Shown here: positions 28,398-38,430 of the stretch, one piece after another | Numbering within the stretch: position 1 is the first letter of the stretch | Layout: each line of letters opens with the position of its first letter | NCBI GenBank assembly: GCA_031315915.1 | Contig: JALDRK010000014.1 | Span: 1-64,000, forward strand | Source: Nitrospirales bacterium | GTDB taxonomy: Bacteria; Nitrospirota; Nitrospiria; Nitrospirales; UBA8639 | Direction: 5' to 3' | DNA: 64,000 nucleotides | Notes under the pieces: generated by a model | Database searches by the model: none | Seen by the model: only the letters and a program-made list of their open reading frames with translations | What the model was told of the DNA's origin: nothing | Translations under genes and position numbers: made by a program

Positions 28398-29087
28398 ATG
28401 AAACGTTTATTTGCTGTTGTGGGTCTTGGACGCTTTGGATATAGCGTGGCGCAAACCCTGGTGAGCAAAGGGTGTGAGGTGTTGGCCATTGATCGAGATG
28501 AAGAAAGGATTCAAGCGATCAGTGACATTGCCACCTTCGCTGTTCAATGCGATGCCACAGATGAGCGAGCTCTAAAAGCCGTAAGTGCCCAAAACGTAGA
28601 TGTGGCGGTCGTCAGCATCGGAGAGAATATTGAGGCCAGTATCCTGATTGTGCAAACCCTTAAGGAAATGGGTGTCAAATCCATCATCGCCAAAGCCGTC
28701 GCCCCTATCCAAGGAAAAATTCTGAAAAATCTGGGAGTAGACGAAGTCATTTATCCGGAACGAGACGCCGCCATTCGCCTGGCTCATCGATTAGTGTCTC
28801 CCAGTGTGATTGAATATTTGGAGTTAGCCCCAGGTTACTCGGTAGAAGAAGTATCCGTTTCGGAGAAATTGTCGGGGTTAAGCTTGGAGGAAATCAAACT
28901 GCGGGGCAAACATCATCTGAATATTATTGGGATTAAACAACAGGTAAGCCGGATGGTCAAAGGTCGAATGGTCAAGGAGGAAACATTTAATTTCACCCCG
29001 AAACCGGATGACGTCGTGGAAAAAGGCGATGTTTTGGTGATGATCGGCCGAGAGGAGGACCTCGATCTATTTTGTAATGATGTGTAA
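28398..29087 (+). CDS. ktrA: KtrA/TrkA-type potassium channel regulatory subunit (RCK)
   Basis: 229 residues from the ATG at 28398 with GAGGA upstream. The N-terminal RCK domain has the dinucleotide site VVGLGRFGYSVA and acidic IDRDEER; the C-terminal TrkA_C domain starts near residue 140. Such proteins form octameric rings that gate a KtrB-type potassium channel in response to ATP/ADP or NAD(H). No channel subunit gene is adjacent, so the partner must be elsewhere. The family is clear; the exact transporter partner is not. Confidence 0.9.
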   Translation: MKRLFAVVGLGRFGYSVAQTLVSKGCEVLAIDRDEERIQAISDIATFAVQCDATDERALKAVSAQNVDVAVVSIGENIEASILIVQTLKEMGVKSIIAKAVAPIQGKILKNLGVDEVIYPERDAAIRLAHRLVSPSVIEYLELAPGYSVEEVSVSEKLSGLSLEEIKLRGKHHLNIIGIKQQVSRMVKGRMVKEETFNFTPKPDDVVEKGDVLVMIGREEDLDLFCNDV

Positions 29088-29490
29088 GAAATCCAACAGA
29101 TCTGTCAAATCCCACCCCATTTTTCACTATACCAGGTGAATTTACTTTCAAAATTTGCCTTGTGAGTCATCCAGCCAAGCGAATTTATGCCGAAACGTAT
29201 TACAGGGTGAGATTTCTTTCCTTCCCACCACTAGCATTGAATGCCCAGTGAACATATGAAAGAAATCACTTAGGATTCTGGGTATATTAAACGGAAAATT
29301 CGGTAAAAAATGATTAGAGTGACACTACAATTTCATAAGGCTTACAATAATTTTTCACACGAAAGTACGGTTAAAAACGTAAGTGGCGTAGTTTTTGCTT
29401 TTTTAAAACTTGACATTACAGTTATGAGTCTCATCTAGATTACTGACGAACGAAACAACATCAGAGTTCTAAAACACGAAGAAAGGTCCT
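29088..29490. other. AT-rich upstream region of the sigma factor gene
   Basis: About 400 AT-rich bases without a supported gene. It contains a perfect TTGACA near its end (see the promoter entry). Confidence 0.4.
29410..29441 (+). promoter_or_regulatory. Candidate promoter of the sigma-70 gene
   Basis: A perfect -35 hexamer TTGACA lies at 29410-29415. Possible -10 elements are ATCTAG at 29433 (17-base spacer) or TAGATT at 29436 (20-base spacer); neither is strong. The position, 50-80 bases before the ATG, is suitable. Confidence 0.35.
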
Positions 29491-30636
29491 ATGAGCTACC
29501 AATCTGTTCTTGAAGATTCTCAACATTCACAAACTGAATTCCAAGAAACCACATGGGAGAAGCCCCTAGTCAAGGGCTGGGGACCGGCATTGGAATCCTT
29601 GTATTTCCGATCCTTTGGAAGCCGCCCACTTTTGAATAAAGATTCAGAGATAGAATTAGCCAAAGAAATCGATCAAGCTTCCTCTAGCATTCGGGCAATC
29701 GTGAAACACGCATTACAACACACCGCTACCATAAAAAAAGGCGTAGAACGGGACGCAGCCGTTACAGTGCTCAAAGAAACCCTGGCGCTCAATGGACTGT
29801 CCGCGCCAGCCGTGGAAAAGGTTCTTCAGGTTTTCAAAGAGGTATCTGTACTGAATCCTGGAGCAGCCAAAACGCTTCAAACCCTATCCCTGCAACTGAA
29901 ACAGGCCAAGTACAATTTAGAAAAGTCTAAATCCGAGTTGGTCCAACGCAACCTTCGGTTAGTCGTGGATATTGCCAAACGGTACAACGGACATGGCCTA
30001 GCTTTTCTAGATTTGGTTCAAGAAGGCAACATCGGCCTCATGAAAGCAGCCGAGCGGTTTCAATATCGGAAAGGCTTTAAATTTAGCACCTATGCCACCT
30101 GGTGGATCCGGCAGGGCATTACGCGAGCTCTTGCGGACCAGTCAAGAACAATACGTGTTCCCGTTCATTTAAACGAGATTTCAAACAAAATTGCCCGGAC
30201 CGCCAAACGGTTAACCCAACAATTTGCCCATCCGCCGCAACTCGAAGATATTGGAGAAGTCTTGAAGCTCAGCCCTGACAAGGTTCAAGAAACGCTTCAA
30301 GCATTTCAAGATCCTATTTCTTTGGAAACTCCTGTGGGAGAGGGGGATACTTTTTTAACCGACTTCATTCCCGACAAGTGCAGCTTAACCCCAGATGGGC
30401 CAGTCTCACGAAGAGAGACCAATCAACAGGTTGAGCAGATACTTGGAACTCTGACTCCAAGGGAACAAATGGTAATTCGCTTACGCTTTGGGATCGGACA
30501 GGACGAACCCTGGACTCTTGAAGAAGTGGGACAATCCATGTCTGTCACACGGGAACGAGTCCGTCAGATTGAAGCCAAAGCCCTTCAAAAACTTAAAGAA
30601 CCAGCCATGAAGAATCTTCTGGTTTCGCTTAAATAG
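29491..30636 (+). CDS. RNA polymerase sigma factor, RpoD/RpoS family
   Basis: 381 residues with AGAAAGG before the ATG. Region 1.2 is around SFGSRPLLNKDSEIELAKEI, region 2 has NLRLVVDIAKRY and GNIGLMKAAERF, region 2.4 has FSTYATWWIRQGI, region 3 follows, and region 4.2 ends with SVTRERVRQIEAKALQKL. It lacks the long region 1.1 and spacer of the housekeeping RpoD, so a group 2 (RpoS-like) sigma is likely. The inserted 60 residues between 1.2 and 2.1 are helical and charged. It stands alone and is probably a stress or stationary-phase sigma. Confidence 0.92.
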   Translation: MSYQSVLEDSQHSQTEFQETTWEKPLVKGWGPALESLYFRSFGSRPLLNKDSEIELAKEIDQASSSIRAIVKHALQHTATIKKGVERDAAVTVLKETLALNGLSAPAVEKVLQVFKEVSVLNPGAAKTLQTLSLQLKQAKYNLEKSKSELVQRNLRLVVDIAKRYNGHGLAFLDLVQEGNIGLMKAAERFQYRKGFKFSTYATWWIRQGITRALADQSRTIRVPVHLNEISNKIARTAKRLTQQFAHPPQLEDIGEVLKLSPDKVQETLQAFQDPISLETPVGEGDTFLTDFIPDKCSLTPDGPVSRRETNQQVEQILGTLTPREQMVIRLRFGIGQDEPWTLEEVGQSMSVTRERVRQIEAKALQKLKEPAMKNLLVSLK

Positions 30637-30747
30637 TCGTGAGCCTCTCGCGGATTTCTCCATACTAAATTTTTCTTCCCTCTATCTAAAATCCTAAAGT
30701 CTCCTTTCCAAATTCCAAATCTCTTGTCAGCACCCTGCATTGTCATT

Positions 30748-31188
30748 ATGATGATGCAGCGATTCCCTTTTCCAAACCTTAGAGATTTCCATTTTGTGAC
30801 TCGACCGTCAACTCACCCAGAAGCCTGCGTACAGTCCATTCGAGAAGAATTCCGCACCCATCTCGAAACCTTATATTCGCATCTCCACTTGGCACCTCCC
30901 TACCATAGCATTGAGAAAGCCATTCAACTCCTGGCCAATACTCTCAGAACCAAACCCCCCCACTTTCACAATTCACTTAAAACAGATGCCAATTTCAAGT
31001 GGAATTTCTTTAGAGAAATATACTTATCTTCAGGTTTAAATAGAAAACATCGAGGAATCATTTCTAATTTCATGAAATCCCAGTCGTCACGAAATATGCC
31101 TGACGACACATTTCAACTCTTAAGAAATCACCCGAACTTTCCTGAAGCTTGGGGAAAACCAAATGAACAAACATCGAATTCAGCATAA
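30748..31188 (+). CDS. Hypothetical protein after the sigma factor gene
   Basis: About 146 residues from a run of three ATG codons. No ribosome site is evident and no domain was recognised. The sequence is rich in His, Phe and Asn, with an amphipathic helix near residues 30-75. It could be a genuine lineage-specific gene or a chance frame. Confidence 0.35.
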   Translation: MMMQRFPFPNLRDFHFVTRPSTHPEACVQSIREEFRTHLETLYSHLHLAPPYHSIEKAIQLLANTLRTKPPHFHNSLKTDANFKWNFFREIYLSSGLNRKHRGIISNFMKSQSSRNMPDDTFQLLRNHPNFPEAWGKPNEQTSNSA

Positions 31189-31384
31189 AATACTTAGATA
31201 TTTAAACTCAGATAAGATGCATGAAGAAATGAAACAACTGTCGCATTCATACAACAGCAATCAACCTTGTTTTATCGGAAATCATCAAAAATTCCTAATA
31301 CTTTAACTAACCCTGACAAGCATATTTCTTGCAATTTACAAAACCTCCGCAATGCCACATGCGTAAGCTTGTGGATGAAGTTGC

Positions 31385-31458
31385 TCCGCCAAAGGCGGAC
31401 AACCGAAGGTTGAACTTCTAGGAAAGATACTAAAGATACTACGGGCGTAAGCCCGTAG
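31385..31458 (+). repeat. Three tandem hairpins (REP-like) in the lpxC leader
   Basis: Three perfect palindromes lie close together: TCCGCC-AAA-GGCGGA (31385-31399), CAACC-GAA-GGTTG (31400-31412) and CTACGGGC-GTAA-GCCCGTAG (31439-31458). The last has a GNRA-type loop. Their form resembles dispersed repetitive extragenic palindromes. They end only 30 bases before the lpxC start codon, so they would be in its transcript leader if the promoter is upstream. Confidence 0.75.
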
Positions 31459-31487
31459 AGGTTCATTTTCAAAACCTTCTGGAGTTT

Positions 31488-32438
31488 ATGAGAAAACAAC
31501 AAACCCTTTCAAAATCTTCTTTTTTTAGCGGCATTGGTCTTCATTCGGGTAATCCGGTCTCACTGGCCATTCACCCCGCCCCAAGCAATACGGGGATCGT
31601 CTTCGTTAAACATATTGGAGACCACATTCATTCGCTTCCTGCCAGCATTGATTTCTTAGGCAACACCGATCATTGCACAACCCTCGAATCCGGAGACTTC
31701 CAAATTCAGACGGTGGAGCATATTCTAGCGGCATTAGTTGGCATGGAAGTCGATAATGTCTACGTGGAACTGGAGGGAAACGAAATCCCGGCTGCGGACG
31801 GCAGTGCCGCCACGTTCGTAGAGATCATTCAACAAGCTGGCATCGTTGAGCAGACTCCTCCTCGAACTTACTTGAAAGTTGTTGAACCCATTACCGTCGG
31901 AGACGATCAACGGTCTATTTCAGTCATTCCCTCTCCTCTTCCTAAAATTACCTATTTCATCGACTTTCCCAATCATCCGCTGATTCAACAACAGGAATTC
32001 GTTCATGCCTGTACTCCCGTCGAATTCCAAAAACACATTGCTAGTGCGCGCACATTTGCCTTTCGAAAAGAAGTGGAGTTCTTGTGGTCTCGAGGCCTGG
32101 GACTTGGTGGCTCACTCTTGAACACGGTGGTTTTTTCGGATTCGGATCTGGTAAACGAGGGGGGGCTGCGATTCACCGATGAGTGTGTACGGCATAAGGT
32201 CCTTGACCTGATAGGAGACTTGGCCTTGTTAAGCATTCCTGTCGTCGGACATTTTGAGGCGAGATGCTCCGGCCATTGGCTGCATGCTGAACTCGTCAAA
32301 GCCATAAGAAATCAGCCAGAAAAATGGATTTTATTCAATGCTGGCACTCAGACAAAAACCGACATCACCTCGGCAACTCAGATGAATTCTCCTGTGACCT
32401 TTCTTCCCGATCTTCAACCAGCATTCCAAACTCTATAA
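31488..32438 (+). CDS. lpxC: UDP-3-O-acyl-N-acetylglucosamine deacetylase
   Basis: 316 residues, the normal size. LpxC is a zinc amidase performing the committed step of lipid A synthesis. Zinc ligands H78 (TVEHILAAL), H236 and D240 (RHKVLDLIGD) are present, and the catalytic His is H264 (SGHWLHAEL). LpxC is typical of an outer membrane with lipopolysaccharide. The ATG follows CTGGAG closely. It stands alone, preceded by tandem hairpins. Confidence 0.97.
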   Translation: MRKQQTLSKSSFFSGIGLHSGNPVSLAIHPAPSNTGIVFVKHIGDHIHSLPASIDFLGNTDHCTTLESGDFQIQTVEHILAALVGMEVDNVYVELEGNEIPAADGSAATFVEIIQQAGIVEQTPPRTYLKVVEPITVGDDQRSISVIPSPLPKITYFIDFPNHPLIQQQEFVHACTPVEFQKHIASARTFAFRKEVEFLWSRGLGLGGSLLNTVVFSDSDLVNEGGLRFTDECVRHKVLDLIGDLALLSIPVVGHFEARCSGHWLHAELVKAIRNQPEKWILFNAGTQTKTDITSATQMNSPVTFLPDLQPAFQTL

Positions 32439-32565
32439 TCCTCCATCCATATTTCCGTCATCTGTTCTCTAGTAATTGCCTGAAAACACCGCGTGGTTGG
32501 CATTCCCCAAGTCATTCAATTCATGATTGCCTTGCTACCCTGACCATGGTACCGTCCCTGTCTCC

Positions 32566-33111
32566 ATGACTCATTGTACACTGCATTCTTTTCGGGTCGC
32601 CCTCCTACTTACTTTCGCAATGGCATTTTTTTGCCTAATGGACGACCATTCCGCAATTGCCGGAACCCGTATTGAAAATGATCCTAAGGGTTTTTGGGGA
32701 ATCCCCTGGGGAGTTTCCCTAAAAGACCGAATAGAGTTTACTCAAATCGACTCTATAGATATTGTGCGAGTTTTTGGGCTCCGGGAAGGCTCCCCGGAAG
32801 TTTCGGGAATTCCCATGGAATCGATGAAGCTCTACACGATTGACGGAAAATACGCCCGTGCGACATTTCATTATCGAGGGGACCGCATTCATGAATCCCT
32901 TATGGCCTATTTGGAAAATTACTTCGGAAAAACTGATGTGGCTCAGGGAGGGATGGCCCGCGGGCTCAATCAACAATACACTTGGAGGGGCCCGGAAACC
33001 GAAATCACTCTCACCTACCACGGCTATCGAGAGCGGGGTTTTCTTTCCGCCGAAAGTCGCGTGTTGGCGCCACTGCTTTTACACGCCTCCCCCGACCAAG
33101 CCTACGAATAA
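32566..33111 (+). CDS. Secreted protein of unknown function
   Basis: 181 residues from the ATG at 32566; no good ribosome site is visible. Residues 1-31 form a signal peptide ending near AIAG. The mature N-terminus GFWGIPWGVSLKDR resembles the exported protein at 12058-12624. The later segment LTYHGYRERG is echoed in decayed form at 33905-33931. The role is unknown. Confidence 0.65.
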   Translation: MTHCTLHSFRVALLLTFAMAFFCLMDDHSAIAGTRIENDPKGFWGIPWGVSLKDRIEFTQIDSIDIVRVFGLREGSPEVSGIPMESMKLYTIDGKYARATFHYRGDRIHESLMAYLENYFGKTDVAQGGMARGLNQQYTWRGPETEITLTYHGYRERGFLSAESRVLAPLLLHASPDQAYE

Positions 33112-34021
33112 CTTTTTCTCAAATCCTTTTCGCTCAGAAGGCCAACGACCAAGCACTCAAGACTATGAAGCAATAGGTCATCCGGTTCATAATCCTCAGA
33201 ATGAAATAACATTGATTGGTAAGCTTCCCCCCAACGAGGACAAGTCAAATATCCAAATCGAACTTATCCCTATACTGCTCCTTTAAACCGAACCGTTGAG
33301 TTGCGCTTACAAGTTGAATTCACGTTTCCGAACGCCATCAGTCATTGCACCCGGCAATGCTTTTTCAATACCGAGTTTCACGCCGTAGAGTGGTGTGTCG
33401 GTTCAACCAAAGTTGAACAGACCAGTCGAATGCTCCGTGTCATACTTCACTAAGCGAGCCATCATAGACTCGACTTCTATCTCCGCGAGTGCCACCCGGT
33501 GGCTGTATGCGCCCCACATCAAATTTGGGTCGTACATGGAAGACAACAGAACGCCGATAAGAAAAGAAATCGTCACAGGATGAACTACATTTTGTTGGGT
33601 GCAGGGGTGCCCGACAGTGTCTGGCCGGAACAGTACTCCACCAATTCCTGCGTCACCGCTTCCAGCATTGAGCCTTGTTCAGGCAGATGGCTCGTTTGAG
33701 CCGGCGCATAATCTAAGCCTTTCCGTTCCCCAAGAATGGGACGCTCGCTTTTGAGCATATCCACCGCATCTACCGCTCGCATGATACTGTGGACAAACTA
33801 GGAATCGTGCACCCGATCGGAGATCGGCTGTGGAAATCCTAGTCGAATATGTTGAAGAATTTTCCGATAAGGAGTTGCCATGCCCCACCCCCCATCTGTT
33901 CATTTTCACATACCACGGTTATTCCGAAATGGTACAAATGACACTTGACTCTTTCGTGCAACAGGGGCACCATGGCCCCTAGCGCTTAAGAGCATTTTAT
34001 CCGACAAACCCCATAGAAGCG
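33112..34021. other. Gene-poor region with a decayed paralog of the upstream secreted protein
   Basis: About 910 bases with no intact gene. Near 33835-33965 one frame reads LVEYVEEFSDKEL, then FTYHGYSEM, then a stop. This follows the C-terminal half of the protein at 32566-33111 (LMAYLENYFGK, LTYHGYRER) but lacks the part between. It is best read as a truncated, decayed duplicate. Other short frames here have no support. Confidence 0.45.
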
Positions 34022-34804
34022 ATGCCACAAGCTATTCGCCCTGATCTCTTGGCCATTCATCCCCGGCATCAGATCACTCGCTTGCACATTGGAGAAGGCG
34101 GGCATCAATTAATAGTGGTCGACCAGTTTTATCACTATCCCGATGACATTCTTCAACTGGCATTGGAGCTCCCCTATACGGACCGGTTTGAAATCGTCGG
34201 GAATTTTCCAGGTGTCCGAGCCAGCCTGAATCTTGAGACTTCAAGCTTGATTCAAACCTTGAGTGCATTTTGGGGCTGCACACTCTCTCCATTTTTTCAT
34301 CCCCAACCGATCGTATTCCAAGGCATTAAAACCCATAACTATCGCCTGAACGTGGGACAACGACAGCCGCACATCGATCAAGACATTACGGCTATGATCT
34401 ATTTGAATCCAGCCCAATCCTGCTTGGGAGGGACAGGGTTGTATCGTCATCGGCCGACGGGTTTGGAACGGGTTCCCATCGTTCCGGATGAGACCATTCG
34501 CCGACTGGCGGATCAACTGGAGCTGAGTGAAGAGTTTTTGTCGAGCCCGGAAGGATATGAAAACTTCCAGAATAGTATGATTTTTAATCCCCTGTTTGCC
34601 AAAAGGGACGAAACCTATATCAACGAGGGCAACGAATACTGGGAATTACTTCACCTCATTGAAATGAAACCCAACCGCATGATTATCTTCGATGGACGGT
34701 GTTTTCACTCTCAGTTCATTCGTCCGGGAGATTACGAGCAGGCATTCCGGGTGAACCAAGTGCTCTATCTTCGTCGAGACGGGAACCATCATCCACGCCC
34801 CTAG
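34022..34804 (+). CDS. DUF6445-like protein, probable 2-oxoglutarate/Fe(II) oxygenase fold
   Basis: 260 residues. An HxD pair (H117, D119 in QPHIDQD) and a distal H229 (GRCFHSQF) followed by Arg fit the iron-binding triad of prolyl-hydroxylase-like 2-oxoglutarate oxygenases. Strands such as TAMIYLNP and LGGTGLYRH are typical of that jelly-roll. The substrate is unknown. Relatives occur beside tryptophan halogenases and TonB receptors, and a TonB receptor is 1.5 kb away. The ribosome site is weak (GAAG). Confidence 0.75.
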   Translation: MPQAIRPDLLAIHPRHQITRLHIGEGGHQLIVVDQFYHYPDDILQLALELPYTDRFEIVGNFPGVRASLNLETSSLIQTLSAFWGCTLSPFFHPQPIVFQGIKTHNYRLNVGQRQPHIDQDITAMIYLNPAQSCLGGTGLYRHRPTGLERVPIVPDETIRRLADQLELSEEFLSSPEGYENFQNSMIFNPLFAKRDETYINEGNEYWELLHLIEMKPNRMIIFDGRCFHSQFIRPGDYEQAFRVNQVLYLRRDGNHHPRP

Positions 34805-34847
34805 GTCTTATAATCAAAAACAATTCCGGATAGCCGGGAACTTCATC

Positions 34848-36212
34848 CTAGGAACTTGGTGACTTTGTTCCCTGAAGGAAGTTCTCTTCCCTATAGCTTT
34901 TTGCCACGAAAAGAAATAGACATGCCACCATGAACATCACTCCGGCAAAGAACCAATAATAGGCCGCTCCTTCAAGCAGGACAGTGCCATCAGACTGTTG
35001 GATACAAAAGTTCACCAACGCCGTAAAGGCATTCCCCAGGGAAACGGACAACAGAAACAAGCCCATCACCAGCGACTTTAACTTCAATGGGGCTTGGGTA
35101 TAAGAAAACTCTAGGCACGTAATCGATACTAAAACTTCCGCCATCGTGATGACCACAAACGCCAACAATTGCCAGACAATTGAAGGTGCCATCCCCTCAG
35201 AAATTTTGGTCTCGATCAAGGCAGAAATCGAGAACGCCCCCACGGTGATAAAGAGACCAATGGCAATTTTCCTAAGAGGCGTGAGGGTCGCAAAAGATTG
35301 AAGAACCGGAAAAATCCCATAGGTAAACAAAGGGATAAAGATTAAAATGAGAATGGGATTTACCGCTTGAATCTGGGAAGGAAGCCATTCAACTCCCAAC
35401 CAACGACGATCCATATATTGAGCCTGCAGCACCCAAGCCGAAGAAGTTTGATCGTACAATGACCAAAAAAACGCGACAAATACATACACTCCACAGAGCT
35501 TGAGAATGGGTTTCCATATCTGAGGATCTTTCAATTCTTGAACGATGCTCAACCCACTCGGAGGAATATGGGCATATCCTCGTCGTCCAGCATAAAAAAT
35601 TCCCGTGGCCGCAAACATCAAGATGCCAGGCACACCAAATGCCAATCCTGGGCCGTAATGGTCCAGCAACCAAGGCGTCAACAGCATGGATCCGAAGGCT
35701 CCCACGTTAATAGCAAAATAAAACCATGAAAAGGCCCGTGGTAATAAATGGGCATTCTGAGAACTGAATTGGTCACCCAAATTGGCAGAGACGCAGGGTT
35801 TAATACCTCCCGACCCTACGGCAATCAACGTCAACCCCATCGCTAATCCCACACGGGTATGATCCAAAGCCAAAGCCACATGGCCCGCACAATACACCAA
35901 CGACAAGAGAATGATCGTTCGATATTTTCCCCAAAGGGCATCAGCTAAAAACGCTCCTAAAAATGGGAAAAAATATACTGCCGAGGCAAAGAGATGATAT
36001 GCGGTTTTGGCTTCGGCCTCTCCCATCAGATCCAATTCCCCGTCGACATTCATCAACATACTTGTCATAAACACGACCAAGATCGCCCGCATCCCATAGT
36101 AACTAAAGCGCTCGGCTCCCTCATTGGCGACCAGATGCCACACCCCCGGCGGCATGCCGGTGGTCACAAGGGGCTGAGAACGAAATGGCGACGTCGTTCT
36201 ATCCATGGTCAC
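34848..36212 (-). CDS. POT/PTR-family proton-coupled oligopeptide transporter
   Basis: 454 residues with about 12 membrane segments. The family motif ExxERFxYYG is at residues 31-40 (EGAERFSYYG), and GTGGIKP-like VGSGGIKPCV follows near 133. It imports di- and tripeptides with protons across the inner membrane. It is divergent from the TonB receptor gene, with about 110 bases between. An ATG two codons downstream is an alternative start. Confidence 0.92.
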   Translation of the reverse strand: MTMDRTTSPFRSQPLVTTGMPPGVWHLVANEGAERFSYYGMRAILVVFMTSMLMNVDGELDLMGEAEAKTAYHLFASAVYFFPFLGAFLADALWGKYRTIILLSLVYCAGHVALALDHTRVGLAMGLTLIAVGSGGIKPCVSANLGDQFSSQNAHLLPRAFSWFYFAINVGAFGSMLLTPWLLDHYGPGLAFGVPGILMFAATGIFYAGRRGYAHIPPSGLSIVQELKDPQIWKPILKLCGVYVFVAFFWSLYDQTSSAWVLQAQYMDRRWLGVEWLPSQIQAVNPILILIFIPLFTYGIFPVLQSFATLTPLRKIAIGLFITVGAFSISALIETKISEGMAPSIVWQLLAFVVITMAEVLVSITCLEFSYTQAPLKLKSLVMGLFLLSVSLGNAFTALVNFCIQQSDGTVLLEGAAYYWFFAGVMFMVACLFLFVAKSYREENFLQGTKSPSS

Positions 36213-36323
36213 CGATCTGCATTCGTCACCTTCCTGTCACCCGTGATATAGATACACGTTGCCAACCGTTCCAATCCAGCAACTTCATTGCGCATGCTGC
36301 CATCCATCCCATCGTGTCCTGGT

Positions 36324-38258
36324 ATGGCTCGGGTTCTTTGTTTACTTCTCGCCTGTATGGGTCTTTTTTCACCTGTCTATGCCCTGGAATCGGAGGTGAC
36401 TACGCTTGAACCGGTGGTGGTGACCGGAACCGCGCACCCGACGCAGTTACACCAGGTCACGCAAAGTATCACGATCCTTGAGGAGAAACAATTTTCCTCC
36501 TGGCAACCCAATCGAGCAGCCACGCTCCTGCAATCCATCCCGGGCATTCACATTGATGAAACAGGCACGAGAGGAGGAATCAGTTCTCTATATATCAGAG
36601 GGGCGGACCCAAATTTTACTCTGATCCTGCTTGACGGCATCCCCCTCAATGATTCAACCAACCAGCGTGGAGGCTCCGTCGATTTATCGACGTTGCCTAT
36701 TGAACGTATTGAGCGGGTTGAATTGGTTCGCGGCCCTCTCTCCGCGATTTATGGATCGGAAGGAATGGCAGGAGCAGTCAATTTCATCACCCGACGGCCT
36801 CAGCAGGAACGGAACATCCGTGTCCTGGGAGAAGGGGGACGATTTGAGTCATTCCGGGGGATATTGCAAGCCAGTGATCGTATTGGTCCGTTGCTCGCCG
36901 GACTTTCACTGGCTCATTCCCGAAATGGGTCACAGGTCGAAAAAGATCGATTTTCACTCAGCTCCGTCGGCTGGAATATCAGCGTGGAAAACGCCTCCGA
37001 TTGGGACATCTATCTCACCGGCCAGTTTTCAGATTCCAATACGCGGACCTTTCCTGAAGGAAGCGGCGGATCCGAACTCGCCCTCATTCAATCAACCGAG
37101 CACCGCAAAACCCAGGAGTTCTCAACGGGTCTCGCTCTGGCTGGTCCTCATCACGAACATTGGCACCATCAATTCCAACTGAATTTTCTGCGACGCTCTC
37201 AATTCATTTCAACGCCAGGCATTCTTTCGCCAGCCTTGACTTTTCAGGTGCCTCCGGCTGAATTCGACAACCGATTTCATCGATTCCAAGGTCGACTCAT
37301 CGAAACCTGGGATATGAATTCCCAATGGACGTTTTCCGGAGGAGGGCAACTGACGTACGAACAGGGAGAGCGGTCCGGGACGCAGGATTTGAGTTCATTG
37401 GGAGGTTCGCCAGAAACTCCTTCCGAATTTTCTCTGGACCGAATTCTTGGAGGGACCTTTGGTGAACTCACATGGTCCCCGACCGAGACCGTCGTGTTCA
37501 ACGGGGGTCTTCGTCTCGATCTGCCTCAAGGATTTGCTCCACGAATCAGCCCACGCTTGGGGGCCAACTATCGCTTGCAACCGTGGTTGACTCTTCGAGG
37601 TGGATATGGAACAGGATATAAGCTCCCAAGCCTGGCCAGCTTGGGCGATCCGCAAATCGGCAACCCAACACTCGAACCGGAAACCAGCACCGGCTGGGAT
37701 ATCGGAATCCAGGTGCACTCCCTCAGTAATGCCGTTTCCGCCAGCGTGGAATATTTCCACAACCGATACCATGACCTCATTGACTTGGATCCCGAATTAC
37801 TGAATCAGGGAATCTTTCGACTGAGCAATCTGCAACAAGTCATAACCAAGGGGGTAGAGTTTTCCTTGAGCCTCACACCGATCACCCAACTGTCTGTGAA
37901 TGGCACAGCCACTTTTCTTCAAACACAAAATGCAGAAACGAAGGAACGGTTACGCAATCGTCCCACCTGGCGAAGCACCGGTGGCCTGACTTATCACATG
38001 ACGCCAACCTGTATGATCACTGGACGCGTCATCTATGTGGGATCACGCCGGGACTTTCAGATTCCCACGCAAACCACCACGGTAGCAGCATATACCCGGT
38101 TCGATGTGACACTGACTTACCGTCCCTCTCGATCCTGGTTCGGGTATATAGTGATTGAAAACCTCACCAACAATTCATATGAAGAATTTCGTGGGTTTCC
38201 GGCTCCTCCACTGACCTTTCGTGTCGGGATTGATTTCCAGCTCACTTTGGCCAAATAA
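36324..38258 (+). CDS. TonB-dependent outer-membrane receptor, BtuB-like
   Basis: About 644 residues from the ATG at 36324; an ATG at 36294 is also possible. Signal peptide about 1-21, then a TonB-box-like segment (LEPVVVTGTA), the plug domain (SIPGIHIDETG, YIRGADPNFTLILLDGIPLND, RGPLSAIYGSEGMAGAVN in short pieces), and a 22-strand barrel ending in a C-terminal aromatic-rich strand. The plug is closest in style to BtuB, the cobalamin receptor, but no cobalamin riboswitch is present upstream. The substrate could be cobalamin or another chelate. Confidence 0.9.
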   Translation: MARVLCLLLACMGLFSPVYALESEVTTLEPVVVTGTAHPTQLHQVTQSITILEEKQFSSWQPNRAATLLQSIPGIHIDETGTRGGISSLYIRGADPNFTLILLDGIPLNDSTNQRGGSVDLSTLPIERIERVELVRGPLSAIYGSEGMAGAVNFITRRPQQERNIRVLGEGGRFESFRGILQASDRIGPLLAGLSLAHSRNGSQVEKDRFSLSSVGWNISVENASDWDIYLTGQFSDSNTRTFPEGSGGSELALIQSTEHRKTQEFSTGLALAGPHHEHWHHQFQLNFLRRSQFISTPGILSPALTFQVPPAEFDNRFHRFQGRLIETWDMNSQWTFSGGGQLTYEQGERSGTQDLSSLGGSPETPSEFSLDRILGGTFGELTWSPTETVVFNGGLRLDLPQGFAPRISPRLGANYRLQPWLTLRGGYGTGYKLPSLASLGDPQIGNPTLEPETSTGWDIGIQVHSLSNAVSASVEYFHNRYHDLIDLDPELLNQGIFRLSNLQQVITKGVEFSLSLTPITQLSVNGTATFLQTQNAETKERLRNRPTWRSTGGLTYHMTPTCMITGRVIYVGSRRDFQIPTQTTTVAAYTRFDVTLTYRPSRSWFGYIVIENLTNNSYEEFRGFPAPPLTFRVGIDFQLTLAK

Positions 38259-38430
38259 CTCTGGAGTGGCTCCATAGTTTGGCCCTTCCAGTTGGATATT
38301 CTAGGGGAAAATTAGAAGGTCCGGACTTAAGACTGACGGTTTTTCAACCGACAAGGCAGATGATCGTACACGGCGCGAAAGCTAATTTCTGCATTAATGC
38401 CTTATAGGTACAACGAGAGAAGGACGGCCC

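Noticed and set aside
31385-31458. Rho-independent terminator after the preceding gene
   Set aside because: The hairpins are not followed by T-runs and are separated from the preceding frame by about 200 bases.
33585-33782. A 65-codon minus-strand frame
   Set aside because: No ribosome site or similarity; it lies inside a region of decayed sequence.
36213-36323. Cobalamin riboswitch before the BtuB-like receptor
   Set aside because: The divergent gap is about 110 bases, too short, and no B12-box-like element was seen.
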